A stretch of DNA of 64,000 nucleotides from an uncultured Flavobacteriaceae bacterium (GCA_947504035.1 CANNGA010000007.1:156992-220991); one strand, 5' to 3'; numbered from the stretch's first letter, positions 38,785-50,147 are shown. Program-made: numbers and translations. The notes: a model not told the origin generated them from the sequence alone.

Positions 38785-40873
38785 GTTTTATATAATTTTT
38801 TGCGTGCTAGTTTTAAGTAGCTGTTTCAGTATGATAAGTTGGGCACAACCTATATTAAATGCTCAAGAACCAGAAGTAAAGGTTTTGGCCAGAGTCGTAG
38901 AAGGTAAAGCTATTAAATTACGCTGGGGGGTTACCACGCCATTGGCATGGAAATACGCCAATGATTACGGTTTTGTTATAAAACGAAAAACCATTGTAAA
39001 GAATGGAGCAATTGTAAAAGCATCAGAATTTAAAGTTTTAACGGCGCAGCCTATTTTACCAAAACCCTTAACAGATTGGGAGCAATTTACGGCAACTAGC
39101 GCTAACGCAGCTGTAGCGGCACAAGCACTGTTTGGAGAAGGGTTTCAGGTCGATATGGAAGATGGGGGTAATGGCATTTTAAGTATAGTAAATCAATCTA
39201 AGGCCTTAGAGCAACGTTTTTCATTCGCAATGTCTGCAGCAGATCAAGAGTATAGGGTTGCTGAGTTTTCAGGATTAGCGTATACAGATACTACTGTTGT
39301 TCCTGGTGAACAATACTTGTATCGTATTTATACAGCAATACCAGAAACACGTTTAAACGTAAAATACGGTGGTGTGTTTACAGGGTTACAGGATTTTCAG
39401 CCCTTACCAACACCCTTAGATTTTGTTGGTGTTTTTAATGACCACAGTGTGATGTTGAGTTGGAATTATACATTGCAGAAACAGATTTATAATAATTTTA
39501 TCATTGAACGCTCAGAAGATAACGGGAATAATTTTATAGCCTTACAAGATATTGCAATAGCCAACTTTAGCGAACGGGATAAAAAACCATCAGACCGTAT
39601 GTTTTACGTGGATAGTTTGCCTCAAAATAACTATGAATACCAGTATAGGATAAAAGGAGTTTCTCCTTTTGGGGAAATAGGGCCAGCATCAAATACGATT
39701 AAAGGAACAGGTAGACAGGCATTAACCAGTAATCCTGCCATAACCTCTGCGGTACTGTCTCAAGAGGGGGGGCAAGTCGAATTGTTTTGGGAATTCCCAG
39801 AAGAAGGTTTGTCCACCATACACCATTTTAAAATACAGAAATCAAATACTGTTAAAGGCACGTACGTAACTGTTATGGATGCAATAGACAAAAACAAACG
39901 CAGTATAGTGCTTCGTAATTTAGATGGGATCAATTATTTTAAAGTTACAGCTGTGGGGTTTCAAGGTGAAGAACGCATCTCTTTCCCTAAAATGGTACAG
40001 TTAAGTGATAGTACACCTCCAGAGGTACCACAAGCACTTACAGGCACAGTAGACTCTACAGGTGTCGTTAGGTTACAGTGGAAAAACAATGTGGAAGCTG
40101 ATTTTCTGGGGTACCGCGTGTTTCGAGCTAATTTAGAACAGGAAGAATTTACACAAATTACATTCGAACCTATAGTAGCGCCAGTATTTATAGATACAAT
40201 TAAAATTGCGAATCTTAATCGGAAAGTCTACTACAAAGTAAAAGCTTATGATAAACGGTATAACCCTTCCGAATTTTCTGAAGTCTTAGAACTTAAAAAA
40301 CCAGATGTTGTACCACCAACGCAACCCTTAGTACGTTTGTATAATGCAGGAGATAATGGCATTCTATTAGAGTGGATTACCAGTAGCAGTCAAGATGCTG
40401 TACAAACCATAATTTACAGAAAAGAACAAGGTACTAAAGACATGTGGCAGCTCGTAGCGCGTGTAGATATCCCAACGGCTGAATTTTTAGACACTACAGC
40501 AGCTCCAGATAAAACCTACTTGTATACTTTAATAACGATAGATACTTCTGGATTAGAGTCGCCTCCTATACGGCCTGTTGCCATTACAGCAGCAAAATTA
40601 AAAGCACAACCTATAGAGCGTTTTGTAGCTGTGGTGAATGCCGAAGCCCGTTTTATAACACTGCGGTGGCACACTAAACAAACCATAGAAGAATATACGT
40701 TATTTAAAGCAGAAACAGGAAAACCTTTAAGCTCTTTTAAAACAGTAGAAGGAGACATCAAACAATTAAAAGATGTACAGCTCCAAATTAATACGAGCTA
40801 TACCTATGGCATACAAGGATTATTGCCTAATGGCCTAAAAACACCGCTTAAAAAAATTGAAATTGAATACTAA
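38774..40873 (+). CDS. Exported multi-Fn3-domain protein
   Basis: About 699 residues from the ATG at 38774 (MKIKFYIIFCVLVLSSCFS); an in-frame ATG at 38765 adds three residues. The signal peptide is followed by an unknown N-terminal part to about 205. Fibronectin type III repeats come next: about 210-315 (VMLSWNYTL ... YQYRIKGVSPFG), 320-415, 420-510 (VVRLQWKNNVEADFLGYRVF), 515-605 and a last one to the end. It has no catalytic motif and no T9SS tail. Its start overlaps the giant protein gene and the SprB-repeat gene begins 10 bases after its stop, so the three are surely one operon. Confidence 0.85.
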   Translation: MKIKFYIIFCVLVLSSCFSMISWAQPILNAQEPEVKVLARVVEGKAIKLRWGVTTPLAWKYANDYGFVIKRKTIVKNGAIVKASEFKVLTAQPILPKPLTDWEQFTATSANAAVAAQALFGEGFQVDMEDGGNGILSIVNQSKALEQRFSFAMSAADQEYRVAEFSGLAYTDTTVVPGEQYLYRIYTAIPETRLNVKYGGVFTGLQDFQPLPTPLDFVGVFNDHSVMLSWNYTLQKQIYNNFIIERSEDNGNNFIALQDIAIANFSERDKKPSDRMFYVDSLPQNNYEYQYRIKGVSPFGEIGPASNTIKGTGRQALTSNPAITSAVLSQEGGQVELFWEFPEEGLSTIHHFKIQKSNTVKGTYVTVMDAIDKNKRSIVLRNLDGINYFKVTAVGFQGEERISFPKMVQLSDSTPPEVPQALTGTVDSTGVVRLQWKNNVEADFLGYRVFRANLEQEEFTQITFEPIVAPVFIDTIKIANLNRKVYYKVKAYDKRYNPSEFSEVLELKKPDVVPPTQPLVRLYNAGDNGILLEWITSSSQDAVQTIIYRKEQGTKDMWQLVARVDIPTAEFLDTTAAPDKTYLYTLITIDTSGLESPPIRPVAITAAKLKAQPIERFVAVVNAEARFITLRWHTKQTIEEYTLFKAETGKPLSSFKTVEGDIKQLKDVQLQINTSYTYGIQGLLPNGLKTPLKKIEIEY

Positions 40874-40883
40874 GAAGAAATCT

Positions 40884-43800
40884 ATGAAAAAGCTATTACT
40901 ACCTTTTGTTATATTACTGTCTTTTTTAGGTTATAGTCAAACATACACCATAGAAACCTCGCTAAATGTGAGACCAGGAGGAGGATCTTGGGGTGATGGG
41001 TGTAAGAATAATATTAACGTTAGATTGTATTACAGAATTAATGGTGTAGAACGAAGTCAGGAATTGTATGGTGGAACCATAGATTTAAATGGAGTAGCTC
41101 CGTTTCGTAATAGGAAATATAGTTTTAATGTCACGGGACATAATATAGAAATAACGCGAGTGGTAACAACTGCATCTAGAAACTGGAGGAGAGATATAGG
41201 TGGTTGTGGAGGAAGAGGTAGTTTTAATGATTCAAGACAAGAACATGCTATAAATAGGACTAGATCTACAAATGTAAGAGATATATCACGTTGGTGGAAT
41301 GCGGATTTGGGTATTGAAATTACGCCTAATATTAGTATTTCATTTCCATCGAATGAAACAACAACCATAGGTTGTGCGAGTGATGCAATTGAAATAAATA
41401 GCAGCAGTAATGGTTCTAGAGTTCCTTTTAGTAACCCTAATAGTATATATATATGGCAATACTATGATAATATTTCTACTAGAAGACAATTCAATCGAGA
41501 ATATATAGATTTAACAGATGAAGTTTTAGAATATTTTAGAGAGCTTATTGTGTGTTTTGATGAACATGCGGTTATTTCTTTAAACGATTCATATATTGAA
41601 GATATGCAAAGTGATATGCGAAATGAGCTTAGAACTTTAGAATCAGAGTACAATGAATATCTTGCAGATCCATTTGGAGATTTTTTCCCAAATTTTATAC
41701 GTATAACAGAAAATTTATGGCGTTCTTATGAAGAATATTTTTTATTTATAGAAAATAATAGTGACAATTTCATTTTTTTTGATGATTTTGACATATTCGA
41801 TCCTTTTGGAGGGTCTCCATGTGAAAATCATTATTCCCTATGGCCTAGTATTAGTCTTAGAAGACTAAATTCATTTGATGAGCCTCGTATAGAAATTCTA
41901 AAAATAGGGTGGCGAACCATAGTATCTAAAACAGGGCAAAAAGATATAAATCTATCCATAAAAGATCTGTCATTATATGATGAAATAGGAGCAGAACTTT
42001 TAAATAAACCTATACTGGTAAGAATTCGAACGTCTCATGAGAATTCTAGTAGAACTCTTACAGTCCAATACCTTCCAGAACCACCTGCAATATCAGCAGC
42101 ACCTGAAATCATACAGCCAACTTGTAGTTATAGTAATGATGCTAATTTTTCAATAGTTTTCGATAGAGCAATAAATAATAATGAACAGTTAGATCTAACG
42201 ATAGATAAATTAGTAATAGGGCAAGAAGCCTTACAGAATGAGGATACTCCTTTATATTTATTAGCTAATGATAGTTTAAGAGATGAGATAAATAATCGAT
42301 ACGCTATGGAGATCGCAAATGATCCAGAAATAACAATAAGAAGTGCAAATTATGATAATGCAAGCAGGCGTTACCGATGGAATCGTGAATTAGAAGCGGG
42401 ACAATATGTTATGCGTATTGCAGGATTTGAAATAGGTGATAGAGAAAGTTCAGCGCAATGTCGAGAATTTTTTTATTTTTTCGAGATAGGAGCACCAGAA
42501 CAAGTGGCTTTCGCTGTGACCAAAGAAGACCAACGCTGTCCTGGGGAAAGAGATGGAAGCCTTCAAATTACAGCTTCTGGTGGGTCAGGAACTTACGAAT
42601 ACATTCTAAATGGCACCAATTGGAGCGGCGCTCGCCGTTTTACACGAGCACAATCACCGTTTACAATATCTAATTTGTCTCCAGGGACTTACAATATTCA
42701 GGTAAGAGATACAAATGGTTGTCTTGATAGAGAAAATTTAGACGCAGATAGTAAGGTAGAACGTTTAACAATTGTCTCAAAACCGCAAATCACACATACT
42801 ATTAATCAAAATGGTACGAATCCTATACCTGTGGGAGCTCCAGATTTAAGCGATGGAGAAATAGAGATTTCTTCTTTAGCAGGAGGAACACCTAGAGAAG
42901 ACATAAATGGCGCCTATTTTAATTATACAGTACTTCTAAACGGCACGGTAGCAGGAGCAACAGGAAGAGCATATTTGAATAACGGTTTTACAATTATTGG
43001 ATTGCCTGCAGGGAATCATAGAATTCGCTATACCGATGCAAATGCGTGCTCAAGAACATTGAATTTGCCCACAATACAAGCCCCTGCACCCATTACGTAT
43101 AGGTTGAATCAAACGACACCTAGTTGTGCAGAAGCTAATGATGGTGAATTACGCATTACTAATATCCAAGGCGGGTATCCGCCCTACAGTATAACTTGGA
43201 GGCGTAATAATATAATCTTACCAACAGAAGCACAAACAATAACAGGAGATAATGCCACATATGCACTACAAATAACCGATACACGTTCTGGAGCAGCAGG
43301 ACAACAAAACATAAGGTTTAATAATGTGCCGCTACCGTTAACATTTACAGAGCGTGTTGGTGAGATTAGTTGTTTTGGAGAAACAGCTGAGGTTGTGATT
43401 AATGCGGAAGGCGGCGTACCACCATATGAGTATGGTGTTACAGAAGGCAGCGGTAACACAGTATGGTACAGCTCTAATACTATAGAAGTGCCAGCCTCAT
43501 TTATAGGCTACCGTTTTCAGGTACGCCAAACGAATAATATTAATTGTAGTACAGCAGCATCTAATATTTACCGCATTTTAGAACCTGAAGAATTTTTTAT
43601 AGACGATATAGCGGTAACCCATAATACTATTTTTGAAGACAATGCGGGAGCAATTCAAATAACAGTTGTAGGGCCTAATAGCTCGTATAGTGTGCGTTGG
43701 ACGAAACAGGACGAACCTTCTTTTTTAGCGACAGGAACAGCGATTTCTGGTTTAACAGCAGGGTATTATATCCCTACAGTAACAGAAAACACGGGAATTT

Positions 43801-46800
43801 GTGCCATACAGGGAGCGCCTATTTTTGTAGATGAACCCGATGAACTTATCGTTAATATAGATGCTCATACCAATCGTATTTTATGTTTGGGCGATTTGGG
43901 AGGACTAATAACAACGACTACAGGAGGATCTGAGTCTTATAGCTATTCTTGGTATACAAATGGTGTACTTATGCCAGGAGAAGAAGCACCTCAGTTAAAC
44001 GATTTAAGAGAAGGGACTTACACAGTGGAAGTTAATGATGGGTATACCACAGCAACAGCTTCGGGGACTTTAGTAGAACCCGAACTGTTAAGTTTAAGTG
44101 TTACGGGTACTATGGTATCTTGTTTTAATGGACAAGACGGTACCATCGTTCTACAGCCCTTTGGCGGTACACCACCATATGAGGTGTCTATAGACGCTAA
44201 GCAAAGCTACAGCCCAGTGGCTGCGCTTAGAGCACAAACCTTAGAAGGTTTATATGCTGGTGCCTACCAGGTATGGCTTAGAGATGCTAATGGCTGTGAA
44301 ATTGCTACAGCTCAAGATATTACTCTAACCCAACCTACAGAAATCATTATAGCCGAAGCAGCACTTTTAGACGTCACAACCTTAGGAGGCAATGATGGCG
44401 TATTGGACATAGAAATTTCTGGTGGAACAGGGGGATATACCATAACTTGGACGCGCGCAGAGGATTCTAATTTTAATGCAAGCACAACAGCATTAGCAAA
44501 CTTATTTTATGGCGTGTATACCGTAGTGGTGGTTGATGACAATAACTGTGAAGTACAGCGCGAATTTACCATAAGAGAACCATTGCCAATGGTCGTACAG
44601 ATTAATGAAGAACAGCAGGTTTTATGCCATGCAGATGCGACAGGAGAATTAGTGGCTACAGTAACAGGAGGCTATCCTATTGAATCGGTACCTGCCGATT
44701 TTGAATATCGTTGGTACCGTGTATCTGGAGCAGATCTTATAGCGCTTAATACAGATGTGACCTTAGATCGTATTGGCGGTCTTGCAGTAGGTGTGTATCG
44801 TGTAGATGTTAATGATGTTAAAGGGGCATCGGCAACAACACAATTTGAAATTATGCAACCTGATGATCTTGTTGCTGTTTTAGAGGAAACACCAACAGAT
44901 GTGTTATGTCATGGAGATGCTACAGGACGTATAGCTATAACAGTTACTGGCGGGCCAAAAGATGCTAACACAGGTCTTTATTTGCCGTATACGTACAGTT
45001 GGACAAAAGTAGGAGATCGTACTTATGAGGCGGCCACAGAAGATGTGAATGGGCTTACGGCAGGGACATACCACGTTACAGTAACCGATGCGAATCTATG
45101 TACAGTAACGATAGAAAATATAAGTGTGATAGAACCTGAAGCGGCTTTAGAAGTAGCAAACAGCAGTGTTATACATTTAACAGGGTTCGAAACTCAAAAC
45201 GGAAGTGTTGCAGTTACAATAGCGGGAGGCGTTTTGCCCTATCGTTATAGATGGGAGAAGCTTGGAGATGCTAATTTTAGTGCAACTACTGCAGACTTGG
45301 AAGGTCTAAGCCAAGGAACTTATCAACTTACAGTAACCGATGCGCATGAGTGTAGCATTAGTTTTGAGCAAGCCGTTTTAGAACCAGAACTTTTGGTAAC
45401 GGCTATTACACCGCTTAGTTTAGCAGAAGGTGTACAATGCCAAGGCGAAACAACAGTAGCCCCGTTGGTAACCACCACAAGTGGCGGTGTGTCACCTTAC
45501 ACTTACGCGTGGGTTTTGGATGGCACTCCCACAGAGGTGCTGTTTACAACGGCAAATAGTCCTCTGGTTGTCGCCGGCATCTATACCGTAAACGTGACCG
45601 ATGCTAATGGTAATGTAGCGCAGGTTACTTATGAAGTAGAAGAACCGTCAATTTTAGAAATTAGTGCCACTCCAACACATTTACTATGCCATAACGATAC
45701 CGATGGGGCTATAGATATTTCAGTAAGCGGCGGTGTACCCCCTTATCGCTACCAATGGAGTAATGGTGCGACTACCGAAGACCTTAGAGATTTACGTGCT
45801 GGATTGTATACCGTTACAGTAACAGATGCCAATGGATGTATGCTTGAGCGTGAAGTAAATGTTGAGCAACCCAGAGCTTTATCTGCTAGCGTGAATAGAG
45901 TATTTCCTTCGGCGGCAGGCTTAAGTGATGGTTCTATAACTCTTAATATTTTTGGCGGTACGACACCTTATAGTTACCAATGGAGAGATAGTAGTGGTGC
46001 CATTGTAGCAAATACGCAACATATATTGAACGATACAGGCATAGAGAAATATGCTGTTACCATAACCGATGCAAATAGATGTACTTTAACAATAGATGAT
46101 GTAGATCTTTTTGAACCCCCCATTTTAGAAGTCTTTATAGCAGAAATAAGTGTGGTGTCATGTTTTGGAAATACGGAAACAGGTCGTCTAACAGCGGTAG
46201 TTGAAGGCGGGATTCCTTTTAATGCCGACAAGCAGTACGATTATGCGTGGTATAATGCAGATACAGATCTATTGATAGGACGTGATGCAGAAGTATTAGA
46301 AGCCGTAGGCGCAGGGAATTATTATGTTATTGTTACCGATGTTTTAAGAACCTCGACGACAAGTGCTGTATTTCGTTTAGAAGAACCAGAACTTTTAGAA
46401 GTGGTTATTGAAGCCGATTTTATAAACTGTGGGGATGAAAACGATTGGACTTTAGATGCTAGAGTACAAGGCGGAACAGCACCCTACCAATACCTTTGGA
46501 ATACAGGAGTGACTACAGATCATATAGCAGGTGTTGTAGCAGGTACTTATCGCATAGAAATTTTAGACCAACGGGGATGTACCGCTTTTGCCGAAATAAC
46601 CAATATACCACCACCAAGTTTAACATTAGAACCTACTCTTACAGACCCCGTATGTTATGGAGGATGCGATGGCAGTATTCTTTTAGAAGTCGCTGGAGGT
46701 TCACCACCTTATACCTATACGTGGAATAACGCTACAGGTGCTAAAGATCTAACAAATGCTTGCGCAGGGGTGTACACTGTTAGAGTAACCGATAGTAAGG

Positions 46801-47624
46801 GCTGTTTTATTGAAGACACACAAACCCTTACAAATCCAGAACAACGTGTTATAGATTTAGGAGAAGATATTACGTTGTGTCAAGACCAGACCATCGTTAT
46901 AGATGCAACAGTTAATGAGGCCGATGTAAGCTATAAGTGGACGGCAGATAATGGGTTTACAGCAACAACAGCCCGTGTAGAATTAAGTGCTACAGGTACT
47001 TATACAGTTCATGTTACAGATGCTAAAGGCTGTGTCGCTACAGATACTATTGTTGTAGAAGCGACGACTCAAGTCATTTATACCGATTTTATAGGTAGTT
47101 CTCAAGTATTTGTAGATGAGAAATTCCTTTTATTCGATATTAGTGACCCTATACCAAGTGCTTTGGCATGGGTGTTCCCAAAAACAGCAAATATACATTA
47201 CCAAGATGCCGATTATGCAGAGGTTTCTTTTGATACAGCAGGCATATACGAAGTAAGTATGAATGCCAGCTTTGGATTGTGTTTGGAAAACCGAACTAAA
47301 ACTATAGTCGTAGTAGAACGCGAGTTCAACACGGCAATAGACGATACGCCAACCTTAGACCTTTCTAAACGCATCACATTAAAAACGTACCCTAACCCTG
47401 CTACAAATGGCCGTTTTACCTTAGAAGTAGATATGCCAAAACCCGAAGCCATAAGTGTAAAGATATATGGCGTAGGTTCCAATGTTGCCATAGATGTAAA
47501 GACAGGAGAAGGTAAAGCGGCTTATGAATTTGAATATAACCTGAGCCAGTTACCAACGGGACTTTATTTTATTTTGTTTGAAACCGCGTCAGGAGATCAG
47601 GTGCATAAATTAATTATTGAATAA
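40884..47624 (+). CDS. Giant SprB-repeat surface protein with T9SS type A sorting domain
   Basis: From the ATG at 40884 (MKKLLLPFVILLSFLGYSQ), 2246 residues; a TTG at 40857 gives nine more without improving the signal. The first 530 residues are unusual, Asn/Arg-rich and unlike SprB. I then count about 17 SprB-like repeats (pattern CxGxxDGxIxIxxxGGxxPYxYxW ... G.Y.V.VTDANGC), for example CHNDTDGAIDISVSGGVPPY. A PKD-like segment follows, and a T9SS tail (LKTYPNPATNGRFTLEVDM ... GLYFILFE). It should be secreted and attached to the surface. SprB of Flavobacterium johnsoniae is a gliding adhesin, but the operon here points to a role with the downstream toxin. Confidence 0.9.
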   Translation: MKKLLLPFVILLSFLGYSQTYTIETSLNVRPGGGSWGDGCKNNINVRLYYRINGVERSQELYGGTIDLNGVAPFRNRKYSFNVTGHNIEITRVVTTASRNWRRDIGGCGGRGSFNDSRQEHAINRTRSTNVRDISRWWNADLGIEITPNISISFPSNETTTIGCASDAIEINSSSNGSRVPFSNPNSIYIWQYYDNISTRRQFNREYIDLTDEVLEYFRELIVCFDEHAVISLNDSYIEDMQSDMRNELRTLESEYNEYLADPFGDFFPNFIRITENLWRSYEEYFLFIENNSDNFIFFDDFDIFDPFGGSPCENHYSLWPSISLRRLNSFDEPRIEILKIGWRTIVSKTGQKDINLSIKDLSLYDEIGAELLNKPILVRIRTSHENSSRTLTVQYLPEPPAISAAPEIIQPTCSYSNDANFSIVFDRAINNNEQLDLTIDKLVIGQEALQNEDTPLYLLANDSLRDEINNRYAMEIANDPEITIRSANYDNASRRYRWNRELEAGQYVMRIAGFEIGDRESSAQCREFFYFFEIGAPEQVAFAVTKEDQRCPGERDGSLQITASGGSGTYEYILNGTNWSGARRFTRAQSPFTISNLSPGTYNIQVRDTNGCLDRENLDADSKVERLTIVSKPQITHTINQNGTNPIPVGAPDLSDGEIEISSLAGGTPREDINGAYFNYTVLLNGTVAGATGRAYLNNGFTIIGLPAGNHRIRYTDANACSRTLNLPTIQAPAPITYRLNQTTPSCAEANDGELRITNIQGGYPPYSITWRRNNIILPTEAQTITGDNATYALQITDTRSGAAGQQNIRFNNVPLPLTFTERVGEISCFGETAEVVINAEGGVPPYEYGVTEGSGNTVWYSSNTIEVPASFIGYRFQVRQTNNINCSTAASNIYRILEPEEFFIDDIAVTHNTIFEDNAGAIQITVVGPNSSYSVRWTKQDEPSFLATGTAISGLTAGYYIPTVTENTGICAIQGAPIFVDEPDELIVNIDAHTNRILCLGDLGGLITTTTGGSESYSYSWYTNGVLMPGEEAPQLNDLREGTYTVEVNDGYTTATASGTLVEPELLSLSVTGTMVSCFNGQDGTIVLQPFGGTPPYEVSIDAKQSYSPVAALRAQTLEGLYAGAYQVWLRDANGCEIATAQDITLTQPTEIIIAEAALLDVTTLGGNDGVLDIEISGGTGGYTITWTRAEDSNFNASTTALANLFYGVYTVVVVDDNNCEVQREFTIREPLPMVVQINEEQQVLCHADATGELVATVTGGYPIESVPADFEYRWYRVSGADLIALNTDVTLDRIGGLAVGVYRVDVNDVKGASATTQFEIMQPDDLVAVLEETPTDVLCHGDATGRIAITVTGGPKDANTGLYLPYTYSWTKVGDRTYEAATEDVNGLTAGTYHVTVTDANLCTVTIENISVIEPEAALEVANSSVIHLTGFETQNGSVAVTIAGGVLPYRYRWEKLGDANFSATTADLEGLSQGTYQLTVTDAHECSISFEQAVLEPELLVTAITPLSLAEGVQCQGETTVAPLVTTTSGGVSPYTYAWVLDGTPTEVLFTTANSPLVVAGIYTVNVTDANGNVAQVTYEVEEPSILEISATPTHLLCHNDTDGAIDISVSGGVPPYRYQWSNGATTEDLRDLRAGLYTVTVTDANGCMLEREVNVEQPRALSASVNRVFPSAAGLSDGSITLNIFGGTTPYSYQWRDSSGAIVANTQHILNDTGIEKYAVTITDANRCTLTIDDVDLFEPPILEVFIAEISVVSCFGNTETGRLTAVVEGGIPFNADKQYDYAWYNADTDLLIGRDAEVLEAVGAGNYYVIVTDVLRTSTTSAVFRLEEPELLEVVIEADFINCGDENDWTLDARVQGGTAPYQYLWNTGVTTDHIAGVVAGTYRIEILDQRGCTAFAEITNIPPPSLTLEPTLTDPVCYGGCDGSILLEVAGGSPPYTYTWNNATGAKDLTNACAGVYTVRVTDSKGCFIEDTQTLTNPEQRVIDLGEDITLCQDQTIVIDATVNEADVSYKWTADNGFTATTARVELSATGTYTVHVTDAKGCVATDTIVVEATTQVIYTDFIGSSQVFVDEKFLLFDISDPIPSALAWVFPKTANIHYQDADYAEVSFDTAGIYEVSMNASFGLCLENRTKTIVVVEREFNTAIDDTPTLDLSKRITLKTYPNPATNGRFTLEVDMPKPEAISVKIYGVGSNVAIDVKTGEGKAAYEFEYNLSQLPTGLYFILFETASGDQVHKLIIE

Positions 47625-47684
47625 GAACAGCAGCCCCAAATTACATTGCAAAAAACAATTCATGTTAATAAAGCACCTCTTATA

Positions 47685-50126
47685 ATGTACCGTTTACAAC
47701 TTAAATTAAGCGTGTTTATGCTATTATGTGGCCTATTTACACACAGTCAGGATTTAGGACAAATTGGTAAAGCCAAGTTGTTCAAAACAACTGGTGGTAT
47801 TGCTGCAAATGTGGTAGGGTATGAGGGGGCCGCAAATAGAGCGCCATTCACCTATTTTTTAACAGGTACTATTAATATCAATGTTAGTGGCGTATTTAAT
47901 GTACCCCTGTCTTTTTCATACAGTAATTTGAAATTTACAAGCAGTAATCCGTTTTCGTTTAACCGGTTAAGTATTCACCCCTCTTACAAATGGGTAACTA
48001 CGCATATTGGAGATGTGAGCATGACATTTTCGCCCTATACACTAAATGGGCACCAATTTACAGGGTTTGGAGCAGACCTTACCCCAGAAGGGCCTTTGCA
48101 ATTTAGTGTCATGTATGGACGCTTGTTAGAGGCCTCAGAATTTAATACAGAAGATGCCCAGTCTGAACCTGCATTTAAACGTATAGGTTATGGCTTTAAA
48201 ACCCATTATAAAAAAGAGAACTATGGCGTTGGTGTTGTTCTTTTTAAAGCTAAGGACGATGAGAATTCTATTGAAAATCCCGTGCCTTTAGAATTAGAAG
48301 TACAGCCCCAAGAAAATATTGTAGCAAGCTTAGAAGCTAATGTGCAACCCCTATCTAAATTAAATTTTGCCCTAGTATATGCCTCATCTGTAATTACAGA
48401 AGATCTTAATACAGAAGGCGCGGCAACATCTTCAGTATTAGGGGGTTTAATAGACGCTAATGCGAGTACCAATACCTACAAAGCTTATAACGCCACTGTA
48501 AGTTATCAAATAGGACAGGGTACAGTGGGGGCAGGTTACGAGTATATAGATCCTCAATACCGCACCTTTGGCGCGTATTTTTTTAATAACGATTTAGAGC
48601 ATGTAACGGTTAATGCTACACAAGCTATATTTAATAATAAAGTGACTGTTGCCGTTAATGGAGGTATACAGAGGGACGATTTAGACAATACCAAAAGCTC
48701 GCAATTACAACGTGTGGTTAGTGCAGTAAATATTGGGTATACGCCAAATGAAAAACTAAATATAGCGACCAGTTATTCCAGTTTCCAGTCGTTTACTAAT
48801 ATAAAGAATCAGTTTGAGCGTATTAATGAAGTGAATTTACAAGCCTCTGCTGTAGATACTTTAGATTTTCAACAGATCTCCCAAAATGCGACATTAAACA
48901 CAAATTATACATTTAAAGCGACAGAGACCAAAACACAAAACCTTAATTTAGACGTCTCGTATCAAGAAGCCGTAAGTCGTCAGGGAGGTACCACTACAGC
49001 CAATGGCGATTCTAAATTTTACAATGCGAGTACAAGTTACGCCTTAGGATACCCTGCGCATCATTTTAGTATATCGGCAGCATTTAATGCAACATATAAC
49101 ACTATTGCTGCCGATGAAAGTATAATCTTTGGGCCGTCCTTAGCCATAAGTAAACAATTTTTAGAAAAGAAGTTGCGTACCACAAGTGCCTTAAGTTACA
49201 ATCAAAGTCAAACAAATGGCAGTACAGAAGCAGAGGTTACTAACCTTCGTTTAAACGGTGCCTATACCTTAAAAGAAAAACATAATTTAACCTTAAGTGT
49301 ATTGACTCAATTAAGAACAGCAAACGAAACCAGTCAAGACTTTACAGTAACGTTTGGGTATAACTATACCTTTGATAACTTAACGCCTGGGCCACGCCAA
49401 CCCAAACGTAAAAAGACCTCTAGTTTGAACGATGCTCCTGTACAATTTACCTATAGAGATTCGGTATATGGAAAAACACAAGGGGAGATCTATAGAAAAT
49501 TAGTACAGCTGCAAACGAATTCGCATTTTGCATTTATTCCTAAACAAAAGAAGGAACAGTTAACAGCGCAACGAGAGGCCTTGGCAACGCTTAATCACGC
49601 AGAAGAATTTAAACTAAAAGCCATTGCCTTTTTGGATGATTTATACAGCTACGAAGATTTTGTGGCAGGATATGATGCACGCGTGTTTAACATACTTACA
49701 GAATTAAGTAAAGACATGAAGCGTTTGGATTATACGTTCGAAAAATCATATGTGAGAGCAGCGCAGGCCTTGGAAAATCACGGTTTGCATAAACGCACAG
49801 TAGCAGAACGTGCTACAGCTGCCCCAGCGTTACAAAACGCGTATAATGCACGTTTAAAACATAAAAAAGAAGCACAAGCACGATTGGTTGCCCACCGCTG
49901 GATGTTACCTCTTATTGAAGGATATACAAACTTAGCACATGTAAGGCAGCCTGATGCCTATTTAAAAGCAGTGATGACTGCCGAAAAAGAGGTGATGTAT
50001 GAAATGAAAGAAAATGGAAAAACAAAACAAGAGATCGAATTGTATCTTATTAGTAAAATGATAGCTTATTATTGCAAGGTGTCTGTAGAACATACAGACC
50101 CCGAAGATTTTGAGTTGAAGTATTAA
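47685..50126 (+). CDS. Putative outer-membrane beta-barrel protein with helical C-terminal region
   Basis: From the ATG at 47685 (MYRLQLKLSVFMLLCGLFTHS), 813 residues; a TTG frame from 47646 is less likely. After the signal peptide, residues 25-590 alternate polar and aromatic residues in strand-length blocks (for example NINVSGVFNVPLSFSYSNL, VTVAVNGGIQRDD), as expected for a large barrel. The C-terminal 220 residues switch to Lys/Glu-rich helix (KQKKEQLTAQREALATLNHA). The family is not recognised; it is not a TonB-dependent receptor (no plug). It may be the outer-membrane channel or anchor for its operon partners; inference. Confidence 0.8.
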   Translation: MYRLQLKLSVFMLLCGLFTHSQDLGQIGKAKLFKTTGGIAANVVGYEGAANRAPFTYFLTGTININVSGVFNVPLSFSYSNLKFTSSNPFSFNRLSIHPSYKWVTTHIGDVSMTFSPYTLNGHQFTGFGADLTPEGPLQFSVMYGRLLEASEFNTEDAQSEPAFKRIGYGFKTHYKKENYGVGVVLFKAKDDENSIENPVPLELEVQPQENIVASLEANVQPLSKLNFALVYASSVITEDLNTEGAATSSVLGGLIDANASTNTYKAYNATVSYQIGQGTVGAGYEYIDPQYRTFGAYFFNNDLEHVTVNATQAIFNNKVTVAVNGGIQRDDLDNTKSSQLQRVVSAVNIGYTPNEKLNIATSYSSFQSFTNIKNQFERINEVNLQASAVDTLDFQQISQNATLNTNYTFKATETKTQNLNLDVSYQEAVSRQGGTTTANGDSKFYNASTSYALGYPAHHFSISAAFNATYNTIAADESIIFGPSLAISKQFLEKKLRTTSALSYNQSQTNGSTEAEVTNLRLNGAYTLKEKHNLTLSVLTQLRTANETSQDFTVTFGYNYTFDNLTPGPRQPKRKKTSSLNDAPVQFTYRDSVYGKTQGEIYRKLVQLQTNSHFAFIPKQKKEQLTAQREALATLNHAEEFKLKAIAFLDDLYSYEDFVAGYDARVFNILTELSKDMKRLDYTFEKSYVRAAQALENHGLHKRTVAERATAAPALQNAYNARLKHKKEAQARLVAHRWMLPLIEGYTNLAHVRQPDAYLKAVMTAEKEVMYEMKENGKTKQEIELYLISKMIAYYCKVSVEHTDPEDFELKY

Positions 50127-50147
50127 ACAGTAAAAGTAGAGATAAAT

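Noticed and set aside
40884..47624. SprB-repeat protein as the gliding adhesin SprB itself
   Set aside because: It is about a third of the size of the Flavobacterium johnsoniae protein, has an unrelated head, and its neighbours are not the sprB locus genes (sprC, sprD, sprF).
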